Source of the DNA: Acidimicrobiales bacterium
GTDB taxonomy: Bacteria; Actinomycetota; Acidimicrobiia; Acidimicrobiales; MedAcidi-G1
Direction: 5' to 3'
NCBI GenBank assembly: GCA_028823445.1
Contig: JAPKBH010000020.1
Location: forward strand, 1-32,702
DNA length: 32,702 bases
Shown: positions 16,996 through 25,009 of the stretch, piece after piece
How the letters are laid out: the number at the start of each line of letters is the position of its first letter
Numbering within the stretch: position 1 is the stretch's first letter
The notes under the pieces: model-generated
Databases searched by the model: none
The model's input: only the letters and a program-made list of their open reading frames with translations
What the model was told of the DNA's origin: nothing
Position numbers and translations under genes: made by a program

Positions 16996-17763
16996 CTAGT
17001 GAGCAGGGTGCAGCGAACCGCCGATGTATACAGCAGTAAGAATGGTGAAGATGAAGGCCTGCAAGACCGACACCAAGATTTCAAAGCCGGTCATCATGAC
17101 CAGCATGGCAAAGGGGGCCGCCGCACCAATATAGGTGGCGTCCCACAGGGCCGCAGAAAGAACGGCGAAGGTCACCAACAAAAGGTGGCCGGCCACCATG
17201 TTGGCCCAAAGCCGGATAGCCAACGAGAAAGGCCGCACCACAAAAGTGGAGACCAATTCGATGGGAGTAACGATGAGGTAAAGCGCCTTGGGGACGCCCG
17301 GGGGGAAAAGTGAGTTCTTGAGGTAACCGCCCAAACCTTGAGACTTAATGCCCACCACATTGTAAATAACCCAAACCACTAACGCCAAAGTGATGGGTAC
17401 CGCCATGCGACTGTTGGCGGGGAACTGAATACCAGGAATAACCTCGAAAATGTTAGAAAACAAGATGAAGAAAAACATGGTGGTCAAGAAAGGCATAAAC
17501 TTTTTGCCTTCTGGACCGATGGTTTCCATAACCACAGATTCTTCAATGAAATTAATGCCAGACTCTGCAACGTGCTGCATGCCAGCGGGAACCATTGATG
17601 TTTGCTTGCGGCCCGCCACCAAAAAGATGATTGAGGTAAGAATTACCGCAGCAAAGTAAATGAGTACCGTTTTGTTAATGGCGTAAAAAGTGCCATTAAA
17701 GAAAATGTCGGGCCACTCAAAGAGGTGACTGACTGGTGGGAAGTCGAGTGCGAGCACGTTCAC
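16996..17763 (-). CDS. atpB: ATP synthase Fo subunit a
   Basis: A 255-residue membrane subunit forming the proton half-channels. The essential arginine is Arg184 in PFSLAIRLWANMVAGHLLL. Other family features are GMQHVAESGINFIEE, FFFILFSNIFEVIPG with following hydrophobic helices, and TPIELVSTFVVRPFS. The start is GTG 17763, with AGGAG eleven nt upstream overlapping the atpI stop. An 86-nt gap separates it from atpE and shows no strong structure. Confidence 0.96.
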   Translation of the reverse strand: MNVLALDFPPVSHLFEWPDIFFNGTFYAINKTVLIYFAAVILTSIIFLVAGRKQTSMVPAGMQHVAESGINFIEESVVMETIGPEGKKFMPFLTTMFFFILFSNIFEVIPGIQFPANSRMAVPITLALVVWVIYNVVGIKSQGLGGYLKNSLFPPGVPKALYLIVTPIELVSTFVVRPFSLAIRLWANMVAGHLLLVTFAVLSAALWDATYIGAAAPFAMLVMMTGFEILVSVLQAFIFTILTAVYIGGSLHPAH

Positions 17764-17771
17764 TTTTGGTG

Positions 17772-18209
17772 CTACTCCTGAGGCTTAAGGTCGGTGGGTG
17801 CCAACCCGGGGAAAGCCAGCGACGCCGCAACGTACTTGGTCTCCCAGGTGAGCAAACCCAAATGGGTAATGAGAAGGGTTATTGCGAAGGGCACGGTAGC
17901 AAACCATTCACCGTTTCTGACAACCAAAACAACAGCGGTCATTAAACCGAGGCGGAAAAGGTAACCAAAGAGCACCGCTCCGTAAAGAGCGTTAAGTGAA
18001 ATGGCCATGGCGCGAGCGATGATGGCGGCGCCCAAACGAAAATTCAAAGCCACCAAAGTGAGGGCCAGCGCTGCAGATGCTGCCCCGCTCAAGCCATCAA
18101 AAAATGCTCCTACCAGTAGAAACACTGGCAACACCATCAAGGCTCGGCGCGATAAATCTCGGGCAACTTCTTGTTCGGGGTTCACCGCAGCGTCCAGAGC
18201 CATGTTCAT
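17772..18209 (-). CDS. atpI: AtpI-like membrane protein (ATP synthase assembly-type)
   Basis: A 145-residue protein with about four hydrophobic helices (roughly 25-45, 48-70, 77-98, 103-125), sitting exactly where AtpI is found, between atpZ and atpB. AtpI-type proteins help assemble the c-ring or aid ion uptake. Sequence conservation in this family is low; the NALYGAVLFGYLFRLGLMTAVVLV stretch, a helix with a conserved Arg, is compatible. The start at 18209 overlaps the upstream stop in an ATGA arrangement, and the stop is eight nt before the atpB start. The assignment is mainly by position and topology. Confidence 0.7.
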   Translation of the reverse strand: MNMALDAAVNPEQEVARDLSRRALMVLPVFLLVGAFFDGLSGAASAALALTLVALNFRLGAAIIARAMAISLNALYGAVLFGYLFRLGLMTAVVLVVRNGEWFATVPFAITLLITHLGLLTWETKYVAASLAFPGLAPTDLKPQE

Positions 18210-18475
18210 ACCAGCGGCCCGTTAGCTCGCCAAGCTTTGCGTCGCTCGGCCACTTGGTGTTCAAGATTACTTGTGTAGTTATGAAAAGTTTTCCACGAGG
18301 CATAGGCCACGGTCAGCAAAACGAAAGCCACGGTGAAGAGCGGGGAGGTACCGATTTGGCCGTCAAGCAACCAACCGAGAAAACCAAAAATCACCGGGGT
18401 CACCACCATTTCAAAAGCAGCAGCGAAGGCGTCAGCAAAGCCTTGCTTCAGTTCGCGTGATTCGTTTTGTTCCAT
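18206..18475 (-). CDS. atpZ: AtpZ-like two-helix protein
   Basis: An 89-residue protein with two hydrophobic segments (about 22-38 and 45-63) and the pattern FEMVVTPVIFGFLGWLLDGQIGTSPLFTVAFVLLTVAYASWK, typical of the AtpZ/ATPase gene 1 family. AtpZ with AtpI has been linked to cation uptake and ATP synthase assembly. ATG 18475 is preferred (GAGGA ten nt upstream), but TTG 18481 would be spaced as well. It is the first gene of the operon. Confidence 0.72.
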   Translation of the reverse strand: MEQNESRELKQGFADAFAAAFEMVVTPVIFGFLGWLLDGQIGTSPLFTVAFVLLTVAYASWKTFHNYTSNLEHQVAERRKAWRANGPLV

Positions 18476-18538
18476 AAACAAAAAATCCTCTGCCCGGGTA
18501 GTTGGCGCAACGAGGTAAATCCTCCTTGACCGTTAACA

Positions 18539-18567
18539 AATCTATTCACTCAAGACAAGGTCGGCAA
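18539..18567 (-). promoter_or_regulatory. Candidate promoter of the atp operon
   Basis: On the minus strand TTGCCG (18567-18562), a 17-nt spacer and TAGATT (18544-18539) form a sigma70-like promoter in the 116-nt gap between wecA and atpZ. The predicted transcript starts near 18532, leaving about 57 nt of leader. A strong AAGGAGG (18527-18521) lies right at the start of that leader. Confidence 0.45.
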
Positions 18568-18597
18568 CCCAAACGGGCGCCTTTGCTGCCAAATCGG

Positions 18598-19710
18598 TCA
18601 CACCGTTTCTTCGTTTGTTCGAAACCGAGGGTGAAGAACCGTAAAAAGAGCCAGGCACACCGCAGCGATACCCATAGGCACCAAAGCATCGCCTTCCCCG
18701 GTGTAGGTAGGCCACAGCACAAACCCCGACAACAACGCCGTCCACGCCCACAAAATAAACACCGCCCGACGATGCCCGTGGCCGAGGCGCATCAAACGGT
18801 GATGCAGATGGTCTTTGTCTGCTTGGGTCACCTTTAACCCGCGGGTGGCGATGCGACGGATAATGGCGAAGGTCATGTCGAGTAGCGGCACCCCCAACAC
18901 AATGATGGGGATAAAAATCGGGGCGAAGAAAAAGAACGACTGCCCACTAAACGGAGCATCGGTTCGGCCCCCCACCGCCACGGTAGATGCCGCCATCAGA
19001 AGCCCTAAAAGCAGCGCTCCCCCATCGCCCATAAAAATGCGGGCCGGGTGCACGTTGTGGGGCAAAAACCCTACACACACCCCCACGGTGAGCAAAGCAA
19101 TAAGCGACCCAGGGTTACCGTCAAACAAAACCCCCGACTCTTCAAGCTGTAAGGCGTAAAGAAAAAACGTTAACGCAGCAATACCAACAATGCCAGCGGC
19201 TAAACCATCAAGCCCATCAATGAGGTTCACGGCATTGGCGATGAGCACCACCCACACCACGGTGAGTAAGGCGGAAAGATCCGGAGAGAGAATGACTAAA
19301 TCCAAAAACGGTATACGCAACACCAGCAACGAAATACCAGCCAGAGATAAAATGCTGGCCCCGGCCACCATGCCGGCCACCTTGGCGGGCGCCGACACCG
19401 GACGCACGTCGTCGAGCACCCCGACCCCACACATCAAAGTAGCGGCCAGCAAAAAGCCAACCATTTCGGTGGGGGCCGCAAATACTGCGGCGAAGTCACC
19501 TAACGCCCAAGCGGTAAGCAACCCGGCGAGCAAACCCACAAACATGGCCACCCCGCCCAACGGTGGAGTGGGGTAAGAGTGCACATTGCGATCATCGGGG
19601 GCCACCAAAACCCCAGCCCGCACCGCCACACGCATAGCTACCGGGGTCGCCACTGCGGTCACCGAAGCGGTTACTCCTCCAACAATCATGAAGGCCAGCG
19701 GGCTCGGCAT
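18598..19710 (-). CDS. wecA: Undecaprenyl-phosphate GlcNAc-1-phosphate transferase family (WecA/Rfe-like)
   Basis: A 370-residue polytopic enzyme of the MraY/WecA family that transfers a sugar-1-phosphate to undecaprenyl phosphate, starting a cell-wall polysaccharide. Motifs include APDDRNVHSYPTPPLGG (38-53), the acidic pair Asp100-Asp101, NLIDGLDGL (162-170), MGDGG (227-231) and the C-terminal DKDHLHHRLM histidine motif characteristic of WecA/TagO rather than MraY. About eleven helices are predicted. ATG 19710 has TAAGTT six nt upstream (the box overlaps the glyA stop) and no ribosome site. Its place before atpI-atpB matches mycobacterial rfe. A TagO-like role is an alternative. Confidence 0.92.
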   Translation of the reverse strand: MPSPLAFMIVGGVTASVTAVATPVAMRVAVRAGVLVAPDDRNVHSYPTPPLGGVAMFVGLLAGLLTAWALGDFAAVFAAPTEMVGFLLAATLMCGVGVLDDVRPVSAPAKVAGMVAGASILSLAGISLLVLRIPFLDLVILSPDLSALLTVVWVVLIANAVNLIDGLDGLAAGIVGIAALTFFLYALQLEESGVLFDGNPGSLIALLTVGVCVGFLPHNVHPARIFMGDGGALLLGLLMAASTVAVGGRTDAPFSGQSFFFFAPIFIPIIVLGVPLLDMTFAIIRRIATRGLKVTQADKDHLHHRLMRLGHGHRRAVFILWAWTALLSGFVLWPTYTGEGDALVPMGIAAVCLALFTVLHPRFRTNEETV

Positions 19711-19716
19711 AGAAAG

Positions 19717-19722
19717 AACTTA
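19717..19722 (-). promoter_or_regulatory. wecA -10 box overlapping the glyA stop codon
   Basis: TAAGTT on the minus strand ends six nt before the wecA ATG (19710); its TAA is the glyA stop codon. It would allow wecA to be transcribed as a leaderless mRNA independently of glyA, which otherwise lies only nine nt upstream. No -35 match is evident. Confidence 0.35.
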
Positions 19723-20973
19723 CGCTTTCTCAACCTCGTAAGGGGTGAAGCGCTGGCACAGAGCTGCCACTTCACTGCGCACTTGGGCGATTACTGCATC
19801 GTCTTCACGCCCCTTCAAGGTACGGGCAATGAACTCGGCTATCTGCGCCATCTCTAGCTCTTTCATCCCCTGAGTAGTGGTAGACGGTGTGCCGATGCGT
19901 ACCCCGCTGGTCACAAACGGTGAGCGAGGGTCATCGGGTACCGTGTTTTTGTTCAAGGTAATGCCGGCCCGGTCGAGCACCGTTTGCGCTACCGCTCCAG
20001 TGAGGTCGGGGTCAAAAGTGCGCAGGTCTACCACCATGAGATGATTGTCGGTTCCACCAGAAACCATGCGAAACCCTTGGCTCCCCAAAGCATTAGCGAG
20101 CGCTGCGGCGTTGGCCACTACTTGAGCGGCGTAAACCGCAAATGATGGGTCGGCGGCTTCTTTGAAAGCCACCGCTTTAGCGGCAATGTGGTGTTCAAGC
20201 GGCCCGCCTTGTGTGCCGGGAAAAATAGCTTTATCTATCGCTTTAGCGTGTTCTTCTCGGCTCAAAATACAGCCGCCTCGGGGGCCCCGCAAAGTTTTGT
20301 GCGTAGTAAAGGTCACGATGTCGCAGTAAGGCACCGGGTTGGGGTGTACTCCCCCAGCAATAAGACCAGCGATGTGGGCCGCATCAAACATGAGCAGCGC
20401 CCCAACCTCGTCGGCGATTTCTCGAAAGGGGGCTGGTTCAATAATGCGCGAGTAGGCGGTGGCTCCGGCCACAATCATCTTGGGCTGGTTGGCATGGGCT
20501 AAGGCGCGGATTTCTTCGTAGTCCAGGCGTTCGTCGCTGGCGGTTAAACCGTAAGAAACAAAGTTATAGAGAATCCCGCTGGCATTAACCGAAGACCCGT
20601 GGGTGAGGTGACCCCCGTGGTCGAGGCTGAGACCCAAGACGGTGTCACCGGGTTGCAACAAGGCCTGATAAACCGCCATGTTGGCGTTGGCTCCTGAGTG
20701 GGGTTGCACGTTGGCGTGTTCTGCCCCAAACAAGGCTTTGACCCGGTCACGGGCCAAGTCTTCTACTTCGTCGACAAACTCGTTGCCCCCGTAGTAACGC
20801 TTACCGGGGTAACCCTCGGCGTATTTGTTGGTGAGTACCGAACCGGAGGCTTCCAGTACTGCTGGTGACGCAAAGTTTTCTGAGGCAATGAGTTGCAGCG
20901 TGGTGTTTTGACGTATTTTTTCTTGATCGACGTAACCAAAAAGTTCTTCGTCTCGGGTGGTAGGCCAAGGCAT
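19720..20973 (-). CDS. glyA: Serine hydroxymethyltransferase
   Basis: A 417-residue PLP enzyme interconverting serine plus tetrahydrofolate with glycine plus methylene-tetrahydrofolate, the main source of one-carbon units. The PLP lysine is Lys226 in [14 protein letters not shown]. Other signatures are [34 protein letters not shown], and [14 protein letters not shown] with the cofactor Asp/His pair. AGGA is eight nt before ATG 20973. The 93-nt upstream gap to the co-oriented lysR stop shows no recognisable riboswitch. Confidence 0.98.
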   Translation of the reverse strand: MPWPTTRDEELFGYVDQEKIRQNTTLQLIASENFASPAVLEASGSVLTNKYAEGYPGKRYYGGNEFVDEVEDLARDRVKALFGAEHANVQPHSGANANMAVYQALLQPGDTVLGLSLDHGGHLTHGSSVNASGILYNFVSYGLTASDERLDYEEIRALAHANQPKMIVAGATAYSRIIEPAPFREIADEVGALLMFDAAHIAGLIAGGVHPNPVPYCDIVTFTTHKTLRGPRGGCILSREEHAKAIDKAIFPGTQGGPLEHHIAAKAVAFKEAADPSFAVYAAQVVANAAALANALGSQGFRMVSGGTDNHLMVVDLRTFDPDLTGAVAQTVLDRAGITLNKNTVPDDPRSPFVTSGVRIGTPSTTTQGMKELEMAQIAEFIARTLKGREDDAVIAQVRSEVAALCQRFTPYEVEKA

Positions 20974-21066
20974 GTCATCGTCCTTTGTTTAAGCAACAAT
21001 AAAAGCAACTGTCTGATAGTTACCGGTGTCGGCAGGCTAGCGGTCTTGAGCCGAGGGAGTTGGTTG

Positions 21067-21954
21067 TCAAGCCGAGTTTTCTAACGCAGTAATTAAGGCC
21101 TCGGTCGCCGGGTCGGTTGGTGCGGCCACACGACGAGCGATCACCAACTTGCGTTTCGCTATCGGGAGGCGGCGTACCGGGGTGAGCGGTTCAACACCGG
21201 ACTCAGCTTGCACCGGGGGCAGTACTGCCCAACCCAAACCCAGGCGAACCATTTCTCGTAGCACCTCGGGCTGGTTGGACTCGGCAACAACCTCGTAAGA
21301 AATTCCTTCGGCGGCGAGAGCGGCAGCGATTACCGAGCGGGTATGCGACCCCGCCGGAAACGACACCCATGGCCCCCAGTTAAGGATTGGGTGTTGTTTG
21401 ACACCAGGAGGGGCATAAACCATGAGCGGTTCTTCAAAGAGCAAGGTGGTGACAATGCCCGGAGGGGCGGGGGTCGGGTCAACGCAAAGCACCAAGTCGA
21501 GGTCTCCGGATTGGAGGGCTTCCAGCAGAGGCCCGGAGGGAGCCACCGTGAGGTGCAGGTCTACCTCGGGGCTGTCTTGATGAAAGCGGCGAATGGCTTC
21601 GGCTTTGTGATGCACCGCTACGGCGTCAATAGCCCCGAGCCTTATTTGACCGGTGCTGCCGCTTTTTTGCGCCTCCGCCCAGCGAGCCAGATCGCGGGTT
21701 TCGGCTACTACCCGGCGGGCATGGGCCAACACTTCGTCGGCTTGGCGGCGCAACACGGTGGAGCGGCCTTGGCGTTCAAAAAGTGGGAGCCCGACCCGGC
21801 GTTCGAGTTCGGTGAGCCCCTGGGTAAGTGCCGAAGCCGTGACTCCAAGGTTTTGGGCGGCGGCGGCTCGGGTGGGGTGATCGGCGGCGGCCACCAGGTA
21901 CTCGAGTTGTTGCACGCTGAGGTTCGGCAACAGCACTGGTTCTCGAGACGACAT
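21067..21954 (-). CDS. LysR family transcriptional regulator
   Basis: A 295-residue LysR-type regulator. The N-terminal winged HTH (about 14-72) reads LSVQQLEYLVAAADHPTRAAAAQNLGVTASALTQGLTELERRVG. A linker helix and a two-lobed effector domain (from about 100, GQIRLGAIDAVAVHHKAE ...) follow. AAAGGAG is six nt before ATG 21954. The gene diverges from ino1 over a short region containing a perfect palindrome with the T-N11-A style of LysR operators, so it probably controls ino1 and itself. The effector is unknown; an inositol-related metabolite would be a natural guess but is inference. Confidence 0.93.
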   Translation of the reverse strand: MSSREPVLLPNLSVQQLEYLVAAADHPTRAAAAQNLGVTASALTQGLTELERRVGLPLFERQGRSTVLRRQADEVLAHARRVVAETRDLARWAEAQKSGSTGQIRLGAIDAVAVHHKAEAIRRFHQDSPEVDLHLTVAPSGPLLEALQSGDLDLVLCVDPTPAPPGIVTTLLFEEPLMVYAPPGVKQHPILNWGPWVSFPAGSHTRSVIAAALAAEGISYEVVAESNQPEVLREMVRLGLGWAVLPPVQAESGVEPLTPVRRLPIAKRKLVIARRVAAPTDPATEALITALENSA

Positions 21955-21971
21955 GTGGTTCTCCTTTCGTA

Positions 21972-21992
21972 ATATTAAGTCTTGCTTAATAT
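21972..21992. promoter_or_regulatory. LysR-type operator palindrome between lysR and ino1
   Basis: ATATTAAG-TCTTG-CTTAATAT is a perfect inverted repeat (8-bp arms, 5-nt spacer) containing the T-N11-A layout. It lies 17 nt upstream of the lysR start and about 40 nt upstream of ino1. A minus-strand promoter TTGGTC-16-TATTAA can be drawn through it, so binding would repress lysR. Confidence 0.65.
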
Positions 21993-22031
21993 AACAACAT
22001 AAACGTTGACCAATGCTTATGCTTGTTCGCT

Positions 22032-23336
22032 ATGACTGAACAAATGAACATCACACCGGCAACCGGCAAACTGGGGATACTTACCCCCGGCCTGGGCGCT
22101 GTTTCTTCCACCTTTATCGCCGGCGTAATTGCCGCCCGCAAAGGCCTCACCGCCCCCATCGGGTCACTCACCCAAATGGCTCATATTCGCCTTGGTGGTC
22201 GAGAAGAAAACCGCAACCCACTAATTCGCGAATTCGTGCCCCTGGCCGAACTCGATGACCTGGTCTTTGGCGGCTGGGACCCCATCTCACCGAACGCTCT
22301 TGAAGCAGCCCGCACCTGCGGCGTGCTCGAGGAAAAAGACCTCGCTCCCCTCTCTGCTGAACTCGAAGGAATCGTCCCCATGGACGCCGTGTTCGACCAA
22401 CGCTGGGTAAAAAGGCTCGACGGGGTTCGGGTAAAAAACATTGCCTCCAAATGGGAACAAGCCGAAGCCCTCATTGCTGACATCGAACATTTCCGCATCG
22501 AAAACAACTGCGACCGTTTGGTCATGGTGTGGTGCGGATCCACCGAGGCCTACCAAGAAGCCAGCGAAGTACACGACACCGTGGCTGCCTTCGAAGCCGG
22601 CTTGCACGCCAACGACGAAAATATTTCTCCCAGCCAGATTTACGTCTACGCCGCCCTCATGAGCGACGTGCCTTTCGCCAACGGAGCACCCAACCTTTCT
22701 ACCGACTTGCCTTGCATGATTGAACTCTCCGCCACCCGCGGCGTACCCATCGTCGGCAAAGACTTCAAAACTGGTCAAACCTGGATGAAAACCCTATTGG
22801 CCCCCGGTATCAAAGCTCGCATGTTGGGCTTGCGCGGCTGGTACTCCACCAACATTTTGGGTAATCGAGACGGCGAAGTACTCGACGACCCAGAAAACTT
22901 CAAAACCAAAGAAATGTCCAAACTCGGCGTACTGGATGCCATCTTGCAACCCGAGTCCTACCCCGACCTTTACGGCAACATCGACCACGTAGTGCGCATC
23001 AACTACTACCCACCACGCGGCGACAACAAAGAAGGCTGGGACAACATCGATATCTTCGGCTGGTTGGGTTACCCCATGCAGATCAAAGTTGACTTCTTGT
23101 GCCGTGACTCCATCTTGGCCGCCCCCATCGTTTTGGACCTCGCCTTGTTTATGGACCTCGCTCACCGCGCTGGCCAATCAGGCGTACAGGAATGGTTGTC
23201 CTTCTACCTGAAGGCCCCTCAATCAACCACCGATGCTGGCCCCGAACACGACTTGTTCATCCAACAAACCAAGTTAAAGAACACCCTGCGTGAATGGATG
23301 GGCGAACAACCCGTCACCCACTCAGAAGCTGGCTAG
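22032..23336 (+). CDS. ino1: Myo-inositol-1-phosphate synthase
   Basis: A 434-residue NAD-dependent enzyme converting glucose-6-phosphate to inositol-3-phosphate, the precursor of phosphatidylinositol and, in actinobacteria, mycothiol. The NAD-binding loop is GILTPGLGAVSST (15-27); catalytic-domain motifs are GKDFKTGQT (242-250), NILGNRDG (274-281) with the following FKTKEMSKL, and the late IDIFGWLGYPMQIKVDFLCRDSILAAPIVLDL block. The start at ATG 22032 is chosen (TTG 22023 is possible); there is no Shine-Dalgarno, but TATGCT lies eight nt upstream. It is convergent with the acyl-CoA ligase (23-nt gap). Confidence 0.93.
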   Translation: MTEQMNITPATGKLGILTPGLGAVSSTFIAGVIAARKGLTAPIGSLTQMAHIRLGGREENRNPLIREFVPLAELDDLVFGGWDPISPNALEAARTCGVLEEKDLAPLSAELEGIVPMDAVFDQRWVKRLDGVRVKNIASKWEQAEALIADIEHFRIENNCDRLVMVWCGSTEAYQEASEVHDTVAAFEAGLHANDENISPSQIYVYAALMSDVPFANGAPNLSTDLPCMIELSATRGVPIVGKDFKTGQTWMKTLLAPGIKARMLGLRGWYSTNILGNRDGEVLDDPENFKTKEMSKLGVLDAILQPESYPDLYGNIDHVVRINYYPPRGDNKEGWDNIDIFGWLGYPMQIKVDFLCRDSILAAPIVLDLALFMDLAHRAGQSGVQEWLSFYLKAPQSTTDAGPEHDLFIQQTKLKNTLREWMGEQPVTHSEAG

Positions 23337-23359
23337 CCCTGTCGGGCCACCAACCTAAA

Positions 23360-24922
23360 TCAAATGCGGCTCTGGTGACCCGCCCAGTATTCGTCTTTTA
23401 GTAGGCGCTTATACAACTTGCCGGTGGGATGCCGTGGCAGTTCGTCTCTGAAATCCACACTGCGCGGACACTTCACGTCGGCTAACTGGTCCCGGCAATA
23501 AGCAATGAGTTCTTTGGCCATCTCTGGCGTGGCCTCCGATGGGTCAACTAACTGCACTATCGCTTTAACTTCTTCGCCGAAGTCATCGTTGGGCACCCCA
23601 ATAACTGCCACGTCGAATACCGCAGGGTGCATGGTCAACACGTTCTCTGCTTCTTGCGGGTAAATATTTACCCCACCAGCAATGATCATGTAAGCCTTAC
23701 GGTCAGTGAGATACAAAAACCCGTCTTGGTCAAGACGACCGACATCGCCCAGGGTGCTCATATTGGCTCCCAGTTTGGCATCAGCGGTTTTTTGTGGATC
23801 GTTGTGGTACTCAAAAGCCGAGTTGCCGCGAAAATAAACACTGCCCTCTTGGCCCACCGGCACCTCGTTGCCGTCGTCGTCCATAATAGCCAGTTCGCCT
23901 AAAATCGCTTTACCCACCGACCCGGGGTGTTCAAGCCAGTCGGCCGAGTTGGTGTACGTCAAGCCGTTGCCTTCGGTGCCGGCGTAATACTCATGAAGCA
24001 CCGGGCCCCACCAGTCGATCATTCGGCGCTTTACCTCTATCGGGCAGGGGGCCGCCGCATGAATGGCTGAGGCCAGCGACGACACATCGTATTTTTTCCG
24101 GACTTCTTCGGGCAATTTGAGCATGCGCACAAACATGGTGGGCACCCACTGGCTGCCGTGCGCTTGATGCTTTTCAATGGCCGCCAGCGCCTCTTCGGGG
24201 TCAAATTTTTCCATAGCCACCACGGTGCATCCAATGCGCTGATAACTCAGACAAAAACGCAAAGGGGCCGCGTGATAGAGCGGGGCCGGCGACAAGTACA
24301 CCGTGTTGGGTTCTGCGCTAAAAAGGATTTTAGCCATCAGGGAAATCGTGGTGGCCTGGCCCAACGGTTGGCCGGCGATAGGCATCTTGACCCCTTTAGG
24401 TCTACCGGTGGTACCGGAGGAATAAAGCATGTCTTGGCCCTCAACCGCATCTTCGGGCACCTCAGAGGATTGCGCCGCTACTGCATCTTCAAACGATGCA
24501 TGGTTTTCAAGCAAACCACCCACACTAAAGCGAGCCTCTACCTTGGGGGTAGCGGTCAGCATTTCTGCGGCGGCCTCTGTTTTGTAAGGCGAGGTTACAA
24601 ACACCCGCGCCCCACAGTCATTAACAATGTAGGTCATCTCACCGGCCGTCAGTCGAGAAGAAATCGCCGTGTAATGCAACCCGGCATAAATAGCGCCCCA
24701 AGCCAGCGGCAAAAAATCCAACCGGTTCTCTAGACAAAAAGCCATATGTTCGCCGGTTTTCAACCCCAAGCTACGAAATAAGTTGGCTATGCGGCCGGCC
24801 TCGGCATGCAACTCGGCGAAGGTCATGGTTTGCCCCGAACCGTGCATCACGATAGCTAAACGATCAGGATCTTCGGCGGCCCACCGCCCTGGGTACTCAA
24901 GTTCTACTGTTTCATCGGTCAT
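23360..24922 (-). CDS. AMP-binding acyl-CoA ligase (FadD-like)
   Basis: A 520-residue adenylate-forming enzyme. The P-loop is SSGTTGRPKG (168-177); HEYYAGTEGNG supplies the A5 region, GDVGRLDQDGFLYLTDRKAYMIIAGGVNIYP the hinge, and TGK with Lys502 the C-terminal catalytic lysine. It activates a carboxylic acid with ATP and CoA; features fit fatty-acyl-CoA synthetases, but chain length is unknown. It may feed the same beta-oxidation pathway as the enoyl-CoA hydratase at 3215-4006, though not in an operon. ATG 24922 has TAGGTT (24929-24934) six nt upstream and no ribosome site. It is divergent from addB by 87 nt. Confidence 0.93.
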   Translation of the reverse strand: MTDETVELEYPGRWAAEDPDRLAIVMHGSGQTMTFAELHAEAGRIANLFRSLGLKTGEHMAFCLENRLDFLPLAWGAIYAGLHYTAISSRLTAGEMTYIVNDCGARVFVTSPYKTEAAAEMLTATPKVEARFSVGGLLENHASFEDAVAAQSSEVPEDAVEGQDMLYSSGTTGRPKGVKMPIAGQPLGQATTISLMAKILFSAEPNTVYLSPAPLYHAAPLRFCLSYQRIGCTVVAMEKFDPEEALAAIEKHQAHGSQWVPTMFVRMLKLPEEVRKKYDVSSLASAIHAAAPCPIEVKRRMIDWWGPVLHEYYAGTEGNGLTYTNSADWLEHPGSVGKAILGELAIMDDDGNEVPVGQEGSVYFRGNSAFEYHNDPQKTADAKLGANMSTLGDVGRLDQDGFLYLTDRKAYMIIAGGVNIYPQEAENVLTMHPAVFDVAVIGVPNDDFGEEVKAIVQLVDPSEATPEMAKELIAYCRDQLADVKCPRSVDFRDELPRHPTGKLYKRLLKDEYWAGHQSRI

Positions 24923-24928
24923 ACCGTG

Positions 24929-24934
24929 AACCTA
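24929..24934 (-). promoter_or_regulatory. Acyl-CoA ligase -10 box (leaderless-type)
   Basis: TAGGTT on the minus strand ends exactly six nt before the ATG at 24922, identical to the box in front of glpX. No Shine-Dalgarno follows it. No convincing -35 is seen. Confidence 0.4.
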
Positions 24935-25009
24935 GTTCGGAGTAAAGCAGCACACCACATTCAGCCACGAATCGGCACTGTCACAGGTGTGGCGTACTCT
25001 TACTGCTAC

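Noticed and set aside
20974-21066. Possible glycine or other riboswitch upstream of glyA
   Set aside because: The 93-nt gap is too short and no conserved aptamer core or expression-platform hairpin could be seen.
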